Assembly (NCBI GenBank): GCA_000787465.1
Contig: JSYX01000045.1
Span: 1 to 64,000, forward strand
Reading direction: 5' to 3'
Origin: Thermomucor indicae-seudaticae
Lineage: Eukaryota; Mucoromycota; Mucoromycetes; Mucorales; Lichtheimiaceae
DNA length: 64,000 bases
The notes beneath the pieces are model-generated. The model saw nothing but the letters and a program-made list of their open reading frames with translations. It made no database searches and was not told the origin of the DNA. The position numbers and the translations under genes are program-made. Of this stretch, positions 37,601 to 49,500 are shown in pieces. Position 1 is the stretch's first letter. Every line of letters begins with the position of its first letter.

Positions 37601-38490
37601 ACTACCGTTGATGCCTGACTGATGTATCGAAGTCGGAGGTGGTGTTTGTAGGGGTGCGCCTCGTGGGGGAGAAGGCGGTTGCTGAGGAGATGCTGGACGT
37701 GGTTCTGGCATAGTCATCTTTTGACCAGCTTTTGGTATATGTGTTGGTACCGTCGGGAGATCGTCTAGCGTTATTTCATCGATAGAATGTTTCGAGCTGC
37801 CTAAGGACGCCCCTGGACTACTGCTGACACCCATCAAGGCGGAAACAGGTGGGTATTTACTCATAGCTTGATCCACGGAGCGATCCTCATTGTTGACACC
37901 GTGCTTTTGATCAAGTGTTTTGCCAAGAGTTTCCAGGATACCAAATATTTCATTGTTGGTACGCTACATGGGAAGCGATGGTTTTAGTCACTTTAACACT
38001 GAAAGCTTGGCACGACAATAATGTATACCTTTAATATTTGCTGATAAGCTGGGCTATGCCTTATTTCTTCGAACTTTGGGTGTCTTCTAATAATTTCAAC
38101 TACAATACTGCCGAAGTTTAGTGCGTAATCCTAAAAATGGGTCGACTGTGGCCGCCAGCCCACTTACTTGCACCCCTTCATGTAGAATATGTACGCATTG
38201 TCCAGGTCGTTGTGTTGCCGGAGCGCCAGGTCACCCTGTCATGATCGCAATTGCATAGTCAGAAACTATATATCTTGTATACGGAAGGTCTTTGGCTCAA
38301 ATCGGCACCACCGAAGGCTACTCGCCTGTTCGTACAACTTGTTGACCGTCGATAGCCATAACTTGACATTATATTTACAAGTGTCGGATTTGTCGACCAT
38401 TGCCCGTCTTCTTAGCTCCAATATATGGTTCGACGACGTTGACGGTTTGACCATAGTGTTGGAATTGCCATTATGTAAATGCGTACTCAT
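34617..38490 (-). CDS. Ubiquitin-specific protease, USP8/Doa4-like
   Basis: Thiol protease that removes ubiquitin, probably at endosomes. Domains in order: an N-terminal helical USP8-dimerisation-like region (ILELRRRAMVDKS, then LDNAYIFYMKGC and IIRRHPKFEEIRHSPAYQQI); a disordered Pro/Ser linker; a rhodanese-like domain (PSVLIMDIRPRDMYSQGCI, then RMPVMLSGGFSGWE) whose usual catalytic Cys loop is not present; a proline-rich segment; and the USP domain with Cys box GLKNLGNTCFMSSIIQC, a CxxC pair (LTCLTCGQV), TCCQAKTCGIDG.., HCPRCKQ, HLKRFSYDG and His box HYGSLTGGHYTA, WHYFDD. The last exon ends STVK at 34617. I count about ten exons; the first intron (around 38240-38300) is not resolved exactly. 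Confidence 0.9.
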
Positions 38491-38642
38491 TGTTTAGGTC
38501 GGTGTCAGCGGCAAAAAGAACAACGCCGAGATTTCCGTCGGAACTTGTGCATTCCCTTCCAGTCATGCTTGTGTAACGCATAGCCTAAAGTTCCTTCTTC
38601 CACTTTTACTGCGCAAAGACCGCCCTGAAAGCTGATCTCGAC
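38491..38642. promoter_or_regulatory. Compact divergent promoter between USP and MAG1-like genes
   Basis: Only 152 bp separate the two start codons, so the genes must share control sequences. No TATA box is obvious. Confidence 0.5.
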
Positions 38643-39905
38643 ATGTCATTACGGAAAAGTGAACGTCTTGCTAAATTACCTGCCGTTGTATATTACAAGA
38701 AAGCCTCAGTTACCAGGACGCCGTCTCGATCTTCAAAACGGTATTTGTACTTGATCAACAGCGTTCCCCTTCCTCTTTTTAGTGACAAAGACTGAAACAG
38801 AAAGCAGACGATCGCCAAAGTGTCTAAGGTTCCTCGACACGTACGCAGAATTAAGCAAAGTGCTAACTGAATCATGTTAACAGTCTGGTGCGTTGACTGC
38901 CAATAAGAAGGTAACTGAAGGAATTCTAGACTTGATTTGCCCGGTTTGCTGGTTATTCATCTCTCTTTTATCGTTTAGCGCACAGTTTCTCATATCTCCA
39001 AAACTATCCTGCCGAAGGACCAAGGAGAAATCCAGAATGCGTTGATTAATAATCTAGACACTCCGAAAGCCATTCTCCGTGGGTTCAAGCTTGAAGAAGC
39101 TGTGGAGCATTTGAAGAAAGCAGACGCCAAACTTGCATTGCTTATGACAGAGAGCTCATTAAAAACTTTCAAACAACGACTGGAGAGAGCAGGTTCAACA
39201 GATCCATTCAGGTAAGTGGGATACTGCCGGCACTTTGCGAAAGTCTTCTTAACTACATAGATTGTAAACCTTAAAGGGCGCTAGCAACATCTATAATCTT
39301 TCAACAAATCAGTGGGAAAGCAGCGGCTTCAATCCGCACTCGGTTCATCAAGCTATTTGACTCTCCAGTTCCAGTACCGGATGTGGTCACAAGCGATTTC
39401 CCATGGTTTCCGTCTCCACAAATGGTGTTGACCAAGTCAGTGGATGAATTGAGATCAGCTGGCCTTTCAACTCGGAAAGCTGAATACATCCGTGATCTGG
39501 CGCTCAAGTTCTCTGAAAATGCCATCACTGCGGAGATGTTGGAGAAGATGACTGATCAAGAGATATCTAAACTTTTATGCTCAGTACGAGGGATTGGACA
39601 GGTAAGATAAAGAGGCTAATAAAAATGGAATGGAGGTTAAGAGATTTCTTGCAGTGGACTGTAGATATGTACTTGATGTTTGATATGGGACATCCGGATG
39701 TGCTTCCGCTGACGGATTTAGGTATTGTTTGGCGAGCGAATGTTGGTAACGTTAGATTAATCAACGACCTGCTACAGGTATACGCAAGGGGTTGGCTGCT
39801 CACTTTGGCTTGAAAAGTGGTTTGCCATCACCTAGTGAGATGGAACAGCTTACGGCACCATGGCGGGTACTTAGCAAAAGATGGTATAATGTACCCGAAG
39901 AGTAA
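38643..39905 (+). CDS. DNA-3-methyladenine glycosylase (AlkA/MAG1 type)
   Basis: Base-excision repair enzyme removing alkylated purines from nuclear DNA. The helix-hairpin-helix core is clear: ALATSIIFQQISGKAA, STRKAEYIRDLALKF, SVRGIGQWTVDMYLMF, and the catalytic-Asp loop VLPLTDLGIRKGLAAHFGL. The C-terminus ends WYNVPEE at 39905. Late exon junctions are certain because reading through breaks the helix-hairpin-helix (intron 39602-39653) and the Asp loop. The 5' end is inferred: ATG at 38643, an exon ending before 38744, a second short exon (KQTIAKVSK), a third (SGALTANKK), then TVSHISKTILPKD. The first residues are basic and could serve nuclear import. Confidence 0.88.
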
Positions 39906-41779
39906 TACTGATAATTGTCCATGAAATAGCCTTTTAGGACCCTGGGGTGCTGGTATATGTGGCGTCTCATGGAGATCAAGACTGGGGCTGATTAATGGCA
40001 TAAAACTGTGGTAAAGTGGTGGGATCTTGATTTTTTATGTGTTTAGCTATGGCAGACCGACGCTATTACTATTTATTTAATGTTTTGGCTGTATCTTTGC
40101 TTTTACGCATAATAGGAGTATTGCCTAACCGGGTGATACTAAGTCCCATCATTTAGAACCGTGCGTTTACCGTGAAATATTGACGTTTTCTTTAAAGAGG
40201 CGAAGCTAATTGCATAGTATTATGCAGTACAAAGCTCTAGGGGCATTAACAGCGCGCAAAATAACACAATAATGCAATTAAGGGGCAAAGTTTTAGTGTG
40301 CCTTTGGAAAAATTGGTCCCAGCTGCTTGTCAAGAAGTGATTACTGTATCCTGGTTCTTTGAGCTATCTATATGCAGTCGTATCTATTTAATTCTGGGTG
40401 ATTGCCATTACCGCTGAAAATTCTTGCATTTGACCGCCAGTATAGCTTGATATTATTCGCGCTTTTCCGTAGTAAAGTTTGCTTACTACTATGCAAAACC
40501 AAGGATAGCAATTAGTATCGCATTACCAATGTGATAAAACTGCTGATTTGTATGTACCATAAATCAAAAGAAATATCCAGACCGTTCCATATGTGTGTGT
40601 GCATTTTTTAACTGCAGTAAAGCCACAGCTATAATTCTTACACTTAGACGTTGTATTATTTGCTGCTAAGAAGTTTCTGAGTGACCATTCACAAGCTCGA
40701 CCAGACGCTGGTACAATAGAGCCAGTGACGGGCTTCAGTGATGGTCACATGTCTATGGTTTAGGAGCCACAGATTCACTGCACAGCCATTTTTCAATAAA
40801 ATTTTGACAGCAAGGGGGCATTAATGATGTCTGTGACACAAGCAGCCCCTAAATAAAAAAGCAACATTACCACTTTTTTAATTTCCGTGCAAGCTTCGCT
40901 GAGATATTGTATTTGATAACTTTGGTGAACTAGCGCATAAAGATTAGACTTAACGAAACAGAGAATTTCTGCAATGTTTTCCTATGTATTTTTTGTCTGT
41001 TCAGCTGCACATACTGTTCGGGAAGTGCCAAATCAACCAAAAGCGTCTGCTTAACCCAAGACAGCTGATCGTTCATTTCAAGTAGCTAGGTTGGCGAGCG
41101 AAGAAGAAAAAGACGCTACCAATTGTATGAGTCCTAATCCTGTAGCCATGGTTATGATGAGCTATCTATAGGAAATTTGCGAACGCCTATCTATGTGTCT
41201 TCTCGTCCGACGCGCATGATCATTTATAGTTAGGCCATTTCGCTGCTTCTTTAGTAATAGAATTAACATTTTCCACTGGCTTGAATCGCGGCCACGCCCC
41301 AGTAGTCCGCCGTTGACCTCTACTCCGTCGTCGCCTCCCGTGGCACCACGTTTCCATTCCCCTAAGTCCTTCGTGCTTGCTTCTGTCTTTCCCGTACTCT
41401 GAACCATAATTTCTTTTTCGTTCTTTCCTCTTTCCTCTTGCCTTTCCCTTGGACACTTCAAGGGACTTTTTCTTAGTTCCCTTCCCCCTTCTAGATCTGG
41501 TGAGACCGGCTATGCTTGGAGCGATGCACTCACCGCTAATAAACACACATCTCAAACTCCGAGAAAAATAGAGTGAACACCTTCAAGTCGAAGATAGCAT
41601 GGAAATAGTGGCCGTATTATAACAACTTGTGTATGTACTTTTCAACCTTGATCATGAATGCAGCCTTTTTTCGTGTATAAGAATACAGTAAGTTAATACG
41701 GGAATGGAAAGAAAAGAAGAAAGAGGAGGGAAATAAATATCTACATTAGATACATATGCAATAATGCAAGGAAGAAAGG
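39906..41779. other. Gene-free convergent region
   Basis: About 1.9 kb between the stops of the glycosylase gene (+) and the KRE2-type gene (-). It is AT-rich, with frequent stops in every frame and no family resemblance. One Lys/Arg/Glu-rich open frame on the minus strand (about 41162-41555) is low-complexity and unsupported. This is far longer than two 3' UTRs need. Confidence 0.5.
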
Positions 41780-43468
41780 CTATGATATGAATGGCTTATG
41801 CTTTTGCGGTACATTTACAGCAGCTAATTCGGGGCGACTGACGACGCGACCGTCATCGAATATCTGATCGCCGTTGGGTAAGAAATCCCACCGCTGGCCT
41901 TCCTCGGGGAATTGGTTCCAGTTCTGTAATAAAACAAGTATGTTTAGCTTTCTTTGTCTTTGTCTCTTACTGAAGGATCCAGAAGAGATAGTTACCGGTA
42001 GACAAGAGCCCCATCCAAAGTCAAAGTTCGGCGTGTCCTCTAGTTGATTTAATTTTCCGGTGAGAAATCAGAAATCACATTGAGTCACAATGACGATTCT
42101 TTGTAATGCTACTGACCTGGGCACATGCATTTTCCCAACACACCGTCGTCGATGCAGTGGGCAAAGTTGTCGTGTTTATATCCGATATCGGTGAAAAAGT
42201 GGACTTGGCTCTTGTTCAGAAACAGACCCGCTGCTAAACTGTGAACAATCGCGTCGCCCCACCGTTCGTAAAAGAAGTTGCCGGTTTTATCAAGATAGTC
42301 GAAATAAGCCTGACGAAATCGCCTCAGTCAGAATCCATGTTTGGCTCTATATCATCAAGATATTACCTGATATCGTGGGTCGCGCCACAAGTTGAGTGAG
42401 GCGATCTCAAAGTTAGACCAGAAATGGCACAGATTATAGCCGTTCTCGTCTCCAAACATCCGTAGCAAGTTGGTCTTTAATCCATGCTTATGTGCGAAAC
42501 GAAGGGTATGTTCCCAGATTGTCGGGATTGTTTCAGGTATCTCTTGAAGAGTGATGGTAAAACTGTAGAGCTTATTGTTGTCCTGCATGAAGAGAAAAGG
42601 ATCATAGTCCAGGTCGCAATAAAAGTGCACACCGGGTTCGACTCGCCTAGACAAGTCATTAAAGGTTATATAATTAGGGAATGGGACGATTCGTGTTCTC
42701 ACCAGTAATAGTCGTATTTAGCGAGCAGCGGGTGCCGATAAAACCATCCAGAATTGAAGCGGCACATGTGCCTGTAGGACAAGGATCCACCGTACAGGAT
42801 ATTGCGGGATTGCATATCTGCAAGTTTCTCGTTCATGACCGTTACATTGACCCATTCTGGAACAGACCACATTTCTTTCGGAACAAGACCAAACTCGACC
42901 GGCGCTTTGGTCAAAGCAAGAATAGAAGTCTTGAAGAGTTCCGTAAAGGGTTCATCGTTGAGGAATACGTATGGATATTGGAAATTGCGATTGAAGCGGC
43001 TAAAAAAGAGTCCTACGACGTAAGTAACAGGATCATAATGTTGCACGTATCGTAGGAAGATACACACTCTTCAAATTCACGAATCGTTCTTCGCATCGGA
43101 ACCAGTTCGCTATTTCGACAAAGAATAACAATGACTGCATTGGCTTTTCGCGTCGTATTCGTGGAAAGCAGCGTCTCGTTTAGCGGGTTGTTTCTTTGTG
43201 TATTCACGTCGATACCAGGGTACAGCCTGCAGGAGGAATACGATAGGTCTGTATTTAAATCTTCTCCATGGGTAACGTCAGCTTGTTTATTGTTGTCTGT
43301 TTTCATGTATTGTTCTTCTTGATTCAAGTATCCCTTCTGTTCATTCTGCACTATCGAGAAGCACGAGCCACCATTGGAGGAAGACCGGGAAGCCAGCCAC
43401 AGGGATCCAAAGTAAAAGACGCATACACCTGTTAACAGGATAAAGTATGATATGCTACTACGCCTCAT
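41780..43468 (-). CDS. Alpha-1,2-mannosyltransferase, KRE2/MNT1 family (GT15)
   Basis: Golgi type II membrane enzyme adding alpha-1,2-mannose from GDP-mannose to O- and N-linked glycans. Short basic cytosolic tail (MRRSSIS), one signal-anchor (YFILLTGVCVFYFGSLWLA), a stem with Asn-Thr sites, then the catalytic domain: ANAVIVILCRNSELVPMRRT, YPYVFLNDEPFTELFK, VEFGLVPKEMWSVPEW, YRHMCRFNSGWFYRHPLL, YWRVEPGVHFYCDLDYDPF, and FWSNFEIASLNLWRDPRYQ, where the Glu is the family's conserved catalytic residue. The last exon reads NWNQFPEEGQRWDFLPNG and ends KPFIS at 41780. About seven exons. The cytosolic tail is the part a VPS74 protein would bind in yeast. Confidence 0.93.
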
Positions 43469-44442
43469 TCGATGAAATAAAAAGTTTGGACGAATGGAAA
43501 GGAAAACAGAAGAAAAAAAGATGCTCTATTGAAATGAAGAAATGATGCACTGGGCCTGATTATTATCAATTTTCCGCGCTGAGAAAAAACTCAGCTTTCG
43601 TTTCCTTTTAAGACATGGGATCGACAGCGCAACTTCTTTTTTCCCTGCATGACCTGTCACAAAGGTGTTTCGCCATTGTGTACTGCATCTTTATGGTGAA
43701 ATTCTCTCAGCTTGTATAAAGCCGTTAGACTCCAAGAGCCTATTGTTTTACTGCGAATGGGTAACCTTACAAACGGAGTGTTTCAGTCGCCGATACACAT
43801 GTAAATGGCCTTGGCAGAAGTCGATAATCCCGCGGTTAAAGCACAATACCGGGTAATTTTAGAAGGCGCGCCATCAAACCGGAACAAGCCGATGCGATAT
43901 TTTTACCGCGCAGCAGTCGCTGTCTACTTCTTGGCGCAGCAAGACGTTATGGAAACAAAATTGTATTATACGGCCTTCTTGGCAACGGATATTCCACTAA
44001 GGTATTTTCGAAGATACTGACTATGCTTTGTTTGGGAGTGCCCCGCTCCCAAGTTTACTGGGATCCACGACTTTGTCATGTCTTTATAGTTTGTGCCCAT
44101 ATTCATTGCGTCAACCCTTTCCCTTGAATCTTGCGCAGGCACGTAACATTATTGAATTTATTAAAGCCCAAAGGACGTCATTTTGCAAGATGGAACATGG
44201 CACACGGAACATCGATCAACATAAAGCCCGAAACATGTATTGTTACACGAAGGCCATTGTGCACAGGCTTGGCAGAGAAAAGGATCGGCGAAAAGAAAAT
44301 GGAACATAATGGGAATTCGACGATTCACCCTGTTACCGCGGGACTCAAGTTTGCTGTATCCAGAATATCACCGTCAATTGTTTACAAATACAACTTGAGC
44401 TTATTTACGCCATGCCAAATAACTTGCAAAGCACATGCTGTC
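43469..44442. other. Region between KRE2-type and TMEM185-like genes
   Basis: Promoter side of the KRE2-type gene and 3' side of the TMEM185-like gene, both on the minus strand. It contains one weak plus-strand coding candidate (43805-44020) and nothing else recognised. Confidence 0.4.
43805..44020 (+). CDS. Possible small hypothetical protein
   Basis: A 71-codon frame starting MALAEVDNPAVKAQYRVILE and continuing with an amphipathic Tyr/Ala-rich stretch. Its composition looks coding, and a GTATTT donor near the end followed by CTTGCGCAG at 44138 could add a second exon starting ARNIIEFIKAQ. I do not recognise it, and no homologue comes to mind. Confidence 0.25.
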   Translation: MALAEVDNPAVKAQYRVILEGAPSNRNKPMRYFYRAAVAVYFLAQQDVMETKLYYTAFLATDIPLRYFRRY

Positions 44443-45462
44443 TTATAAATCCCGAGTTTCGCTATAAGACGACTGAAAAAAGCATGGCTGACTGCGCGAA
44501 AAGCTGCATCGCACAGTATGAATCGAAGCTATGCGGTATCTTCTTTCTTTGCCAGATTGCCTGTCACGATAGGCGACCGCCCCGAGAGCGAACGGAACAG
44601 CGAAAAGCGTCCACAACAAAGCGACACCCTACCAAAGTGAGCAACTCAATATCTTCTGCTGGAACCGGACGATGGTACTTACCAGTAGCAGAAAAGCTGG
44701 AATAAAGACGTAAAGCGTTGGGATTATAACCAGGTTATCGAGACGTCGTCCCAACAGGACAAGGAAAACAAGAAGTATATCGCTGCAGCTAAAGAATACA
44801 GCAACATCAATTCGCGGTGCTGGTCTCCTGGAATTTGGCGCATTCTGCCAGATTAGCAAAGCGTCCAAAACAAAAAGGACCACACATAGGTAGAATGGCG
44901 CAAAGATGTTGAATGCCCGAGGATCAAGAATTTCTTGGTCGAGACGCTGCGCCGGCAGGACGAAGCCGACGGTGCTGAAGATGGCGAAGAACGTCTCGTC
45001 CAAAATGAAAGGCGACCGCCGAACTTTCCAGTAGATACTCGAGCTGATGCCAGTAAAGAATAACTGAAATACGTTTGTTAGTAACTGGAGACATGTCCAG
45101 GCAAACAGGGGAGCAAGCGCGGCCCGTAGGGTGATTCATAGGACACCTTCGGGTCGAAGAGCAATCAAGGCCTGAAAAACAATGAAGCAGCCTACGCGGA
45201 AAGATAGTAAGAAGGCTTCTAGCTTGGAAGCATCGACCAGTTTATGATATCCCTGGTGGTATATCGCATGTCGCTGAACGCTGTCTGTGAGCCAGATGAA
45301 AAGGGTGGAAAAAGTACCCAACAGCATAAAGCCGTCAAGCACCCAGAGTGGCGAAAAGATTATGATCTAAGACACGTCCTCCGAGTGATCGTCAACTTTA
45401 AGCGCGAGACAAACGAGGAAGCTTGTTAATGATGCTAATATACAAAGATTCGCAAAGAGCAT
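44443..45462 (-). CDS. TMEM185-like multi-pass membrane protein, in-frame TAG
   Basis: Resembles the TMEM185/transmembrane fragile-X-F-associated family, small multi-pass proteins of unknown function. The repeated family pattern LD-x(n)-F-x-P-L/F-W is visible three times: LALKVDD..FSPLWVLDGFM, QRLDQEILDPRAFNIFAPFY and GRRLDNLVIIPTLYVFIPAF. Exon junctions: an intron with a perfect TTACTAAC branch site and TTTCAG acceptor (about 45153-45072), and another near 44690-44640 leading to GVALLWTLFAVPFALGAVA. The end is at 44443. A TAG codon (45367-45369) sits where family members have Trp in the first loop. It is either a nonsense mutation, a sequence error, or the acceptor of a very short (30 bp) intron. 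Start ATG at 45462 is the best available. Confidence 0.6.
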
Positions 45463-46530
45463 GATAGGTGGAACAAGAGACGGAGTAAACTGGGATAGGA
45501 GAAGGACAAAGCGCTCGACATATCGTAGCCGTGACGAAAAGGCTAACGTTCTCTGTGATGTAGACTGCAGTCATGCCGATTTTGTCGTACATTTTCCACT
45601 TTACCGGATACAGAAGAACCTTTTCACGGCAACCCAGAATACTCTTTCAATATTAAATTATTGAAGGATACATCCGTTGCGTGCTATTATAGCCAATTCT
45701 GCCTATACGTAACGTCGGTCACTCTTAATCCGTGTGCAGAGTCTTGTTTCTGTGTTACTATATGTACCTCTTCGTACGACCTATCAAATGATGAAAGATA
45801 CGCATTAGTGTGTAGTTTCTATCGACCGAGGAAGTTCACCGTTTACAGATGTATGCGAGAAAACAGATAACAAGCAGTGCAGAGCCTCTGCAGTTGCAGA
45901 ATTGTCGACATGAAGGAAGCCATAAAGTTCGCGATCTACTTTCTTAATAATGTACTCAAAGTACAGAAGGATGAAGAGAAAAAGAACGATCTTATTGTTC
46001 CTGTTCATGATAGCTTGAATTCGTGGCCTTGTCCTACGCTCAAGTATGGCGCAAGCGATGCCGGAAATCCTACACACACATGCCCGCTGCTCAGCATGAC
46101 AGCTCCGTTATGGAAATTGCGCAGCAAAAGGACAATTGACATCATGGCTTTCTTTAATTATCGTTGAGGTGACCATTTACAGGAACATGCGCATATTCAT
46201 CGGCTTTCGAACAGCGTTAGAAAACCCTTCATGGTATCGATAAGTCACTTTTGGTTTAGGGATTTCAACTAGAAACGGGCATGGTTAAACACAGGTCGGG
46301 CAATCCGTTAGTTATTCAGATAGCTTACCACTTTGTACAGTGGTTTTTGGGGTGCTTTTCTCGGTCTGCTGAATAGGACGGCCAAAAAAATCAGTAGGAA
46401 CCTACAGAATGACGTTAGTCAGGTTCAGGTATACCCCAAATCCAAAGTTTCCTGCTTTTACCTTGTTTTTCATTTTCGCCTTTATTTTTTCTTCGACTTT
46501 TTCCCTATAACAATAGGCATTTCAGCGCAT
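45463..46530. other. Intergenic region, no gene recognised
   Basis: About 1.07 kb between the start of the TMEM185-like gene and the 3' end of CTF18 (both minus). Open frames on both strands overlap here, but their composition is not protein-like and they lack family resemblance. Confidence 0.45.
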
Positions 46531-49500
46531 CTATAGCTTGCACGCTTTTATCGCTTTCACATACTCTTTAACGACAGGTGTCCGTGTTCGCAGGGATGCG
46601 CCATCTTGTTCACCAGCCGCCTCCTCACGCCGACGTAGCAGTTCTGTTTCAATCTAACAATTGATTTGTAGTTTAGGACCACTGTTGCGAATTACTTTCA
46701 GTACACTTTGTCAAACCTCTTGAGCAATAAGTTGCCGCACGCCATATCTGTTTGGCATTTGAAAGTTTCCTTTTGACGATTTAAAGTCAATTATCTGTTC
46801 GATTGGCCTGGTTATAAAAGATGCCTTAGTAGATTCTCAGGGGCCATTGTTTTTTCCAGACGTACGGTTCCAACTTGTAGAAAAATTGACCGTCGCTGTT
46901 TTTATCTTGAAGGAATGTCAGACCAAACTCAATCATGGTGTTGACCATTCTAGACAGGACTTCTTGTTCCGCTGGTTTGATCAGTTGCTTGTTCACCTAT
47001 GATATGGATAAGTATCATTTAAACATGCAGCAGTCTTGCACAGGGAACTTACGGGACGAAGATCTGGGGAGATGATTCGTATCAAGCGAGGCACCAGTTC
47101 TGTTGTTATAATGTCTCGATGTAAAGCTCTCCGACGTGCCGGATGTATACCAGCTAGAAATGCAGATATCAGACTCTCATTGGACTTTTTGGCGGTAAAG
47201 TTCTACAAACGATAATATAAGACGGGGTTGTACTTGTGTTGCTACCTTCAAGAGGGGCATTGTTACCTCATAATCCGTTTTCGGGTATTCTACACGGTGT
47301 TCTTGAGCGGCTGATCCAGCGAAAAACCGATGGAAGTTCACGATTGGAAGAGGTAAATAACCATAAAGTCCGTACTCGTGGGTATTATTGACACGATGAT
47401 CAATATGATCATAGAAATTGAGCCATTCGCCCATCTGGACGATCTTTTCACCGGCCGTATCGTGAAATCGCATTTTCGGATACGACTCAAAGCAGCCTGG
47501 AATACATTTGCATTTACCCACAGTGAAACCCACAACCATACATGTATTTTACCTTGCATAATCTTTTCAAATTCCCCATTGTCCATCACTGATTGGATAA
47601 GTCTCGTAAAGTATTTATCGTTCTTGTCTGCCAAGAAATATCGTGGATTAGTCCATTGACGGTTAGTTAGTAGGGGATGAACTTACCAAGAGCATCTTTT
47701 TCCGCAGGCGTCTTCTTTGAGGCATTGGGAGCATTAAAGAGCTCTTCCCAAACCGTAAATAGGGACTTCCCCATGTCCTTGCGACCAAAAGCGCCCTCGT
47801 CCAACATAGCTTTGGTGAAAGACGAGCTTTTACCGCTTATAAACTGCGCACATATATGAGCATTTATCCTTGCCAAAAAATGCGGCAAAGTTGGTTTACC
47901 TGTAGAGTATGTAGACAGCTTCGAACATCACCTTCTGTCATCTCTGCTAGTAAGCTTAGCGTTCGAAGGTCGGTCCGAAGGCCCTCCATCTCGCATATTT
48001 GCTGCAGCCGTTTGGCAATTGTTAGCATAGGTAGTTTCCTGAACTGTACGATTTGTGCGACTGTTCGAAGTGGTCGAAGCACAGGAGCGTAACTGAACAA
48101 AAATTTGTTGAGTTGTCTAAACATATATCAGCATAATGAAGACTCACAGGTCATTGCATATACAGATGATGGGTCTCAGAAGTGGCTGCGCCTTTTTTGA
48201 CTTCCCTGTACATAATTTCCACCTCTTATTTAAACGTATCATGGTCGTCCAGTAGTTCCAACTATTTACCTCTCCGTGTCACTTCCCCGTCTGTGCTGCT
48301 GGTTTTACCTTCTGCTGTGGCAAGCTGGACAAGCTGCTTAATGAAGCTCTACCATGGGGAGCATAGATGAAAAGATCCAGCTATAGAAAACGACTAGCTA
48401 TAAGCATACCTCGCTCCCGCCTCCGCTGCTGGCACCATCGATCTCGTCAATAATAAGCAAGTTAGGCTTTTGCTGCATACTAACGGTCGTCTTTCCGTCC
48501 TCAGTTGACGTGTACTTGTTGATAATAGCTTGCATTTCCAGGGCAGACTTTATCTTGGACTTAACGACCTCTCCAGTTCGGTCGTCACTGCACAAGATGT
48601 TATAAAAGGATTTTTCCCATTGGTTGCCTCTTTTCTCGTACCTGGCATTCACCTCAATAATGTTATATCCCGCGTGCTTGGCTACAACATGTGCCAAGGT
48701 CGTCTTACCAAAGCCCGGAGGCCCGGCCAATAACAGTATCTAAACCAACAGAGCCAACCTCAGTTTCAGGGCTTAGATCAAAACTCCTATTATCTTACCT
48801 TCTTTTCTGGCCGCATCAACCGATCTTTAGGCTTCAATAAAAGAGAATAAGCAATTGTTATGCTTTAGATACTTCGTTTTGTAACCTACCCTGTTTTCAT
48901 CGTATTTGCTAAAACCCTGACTGTTCCCGAAGCTGTTCTTATAGTTTCGCATAGCTTTATCTCTCTGCGACTCTGACGGTGGTAGCCGGCCAAAGACACA
49001 ATAGTCCCACTGTTTCACCCATTTCAGCACTTCTCTGTTGACACGCTGGTCAATGTGAAGACACGCAAAGTGAAGGCACGTTAACACGATTCATAATCCA
49101 CTCTTCGTCCTTTCATTCTTCCTACCTCGTCTCCTAATAGACTCATGAACGAATTTGGTCTGTACTTGTCGACCCAAAGTTGATTTGTATCTGCTGACTC
49201 ATGGTCTCCTTCCTTCAATTTCCCTTTGTGAGCACGGCGTATCCGTTTCCTCTGATGCTCATCGCTAGATAGAACGATGAGACATTGTTTGTTGCCAGTT
49301 TAAGTTGATAGGCTTGAAAACTTACTCTTGCAAGGACCGATCCACTCGCTTCCGTTCCAATTCCACACGTTCTGCTTCGCGAAGTACTTTCGAAAATGGC
49401 CTTCCCAAAAGGTTCGTTTTACTCTTTACACGGTTTATTGTTTGCTTGGATGCCATGCTTTCTGCAGCACGAACGGACCGAGGGAAATAGACTGTTTTGC

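Noticed and set aside
41162..41555. Lys/Arg/Glu-rich minus-strand frames
   Set aside because: Purine-rich low-complexity sequence, two frames equally open, and no homology recognised.
42630..42655. GGTTCGACTC as the T-loop of a tRNA
   Set aside because: Lies inside a coding exon of the KRE2-type gene and has no matching acceptor or anticodon stems.
45805..46167. Opposed frames between TMEM185-like gene and CTF18
   Set aside because: Both frames are the same length and neither shows domains or sensible splice sites.
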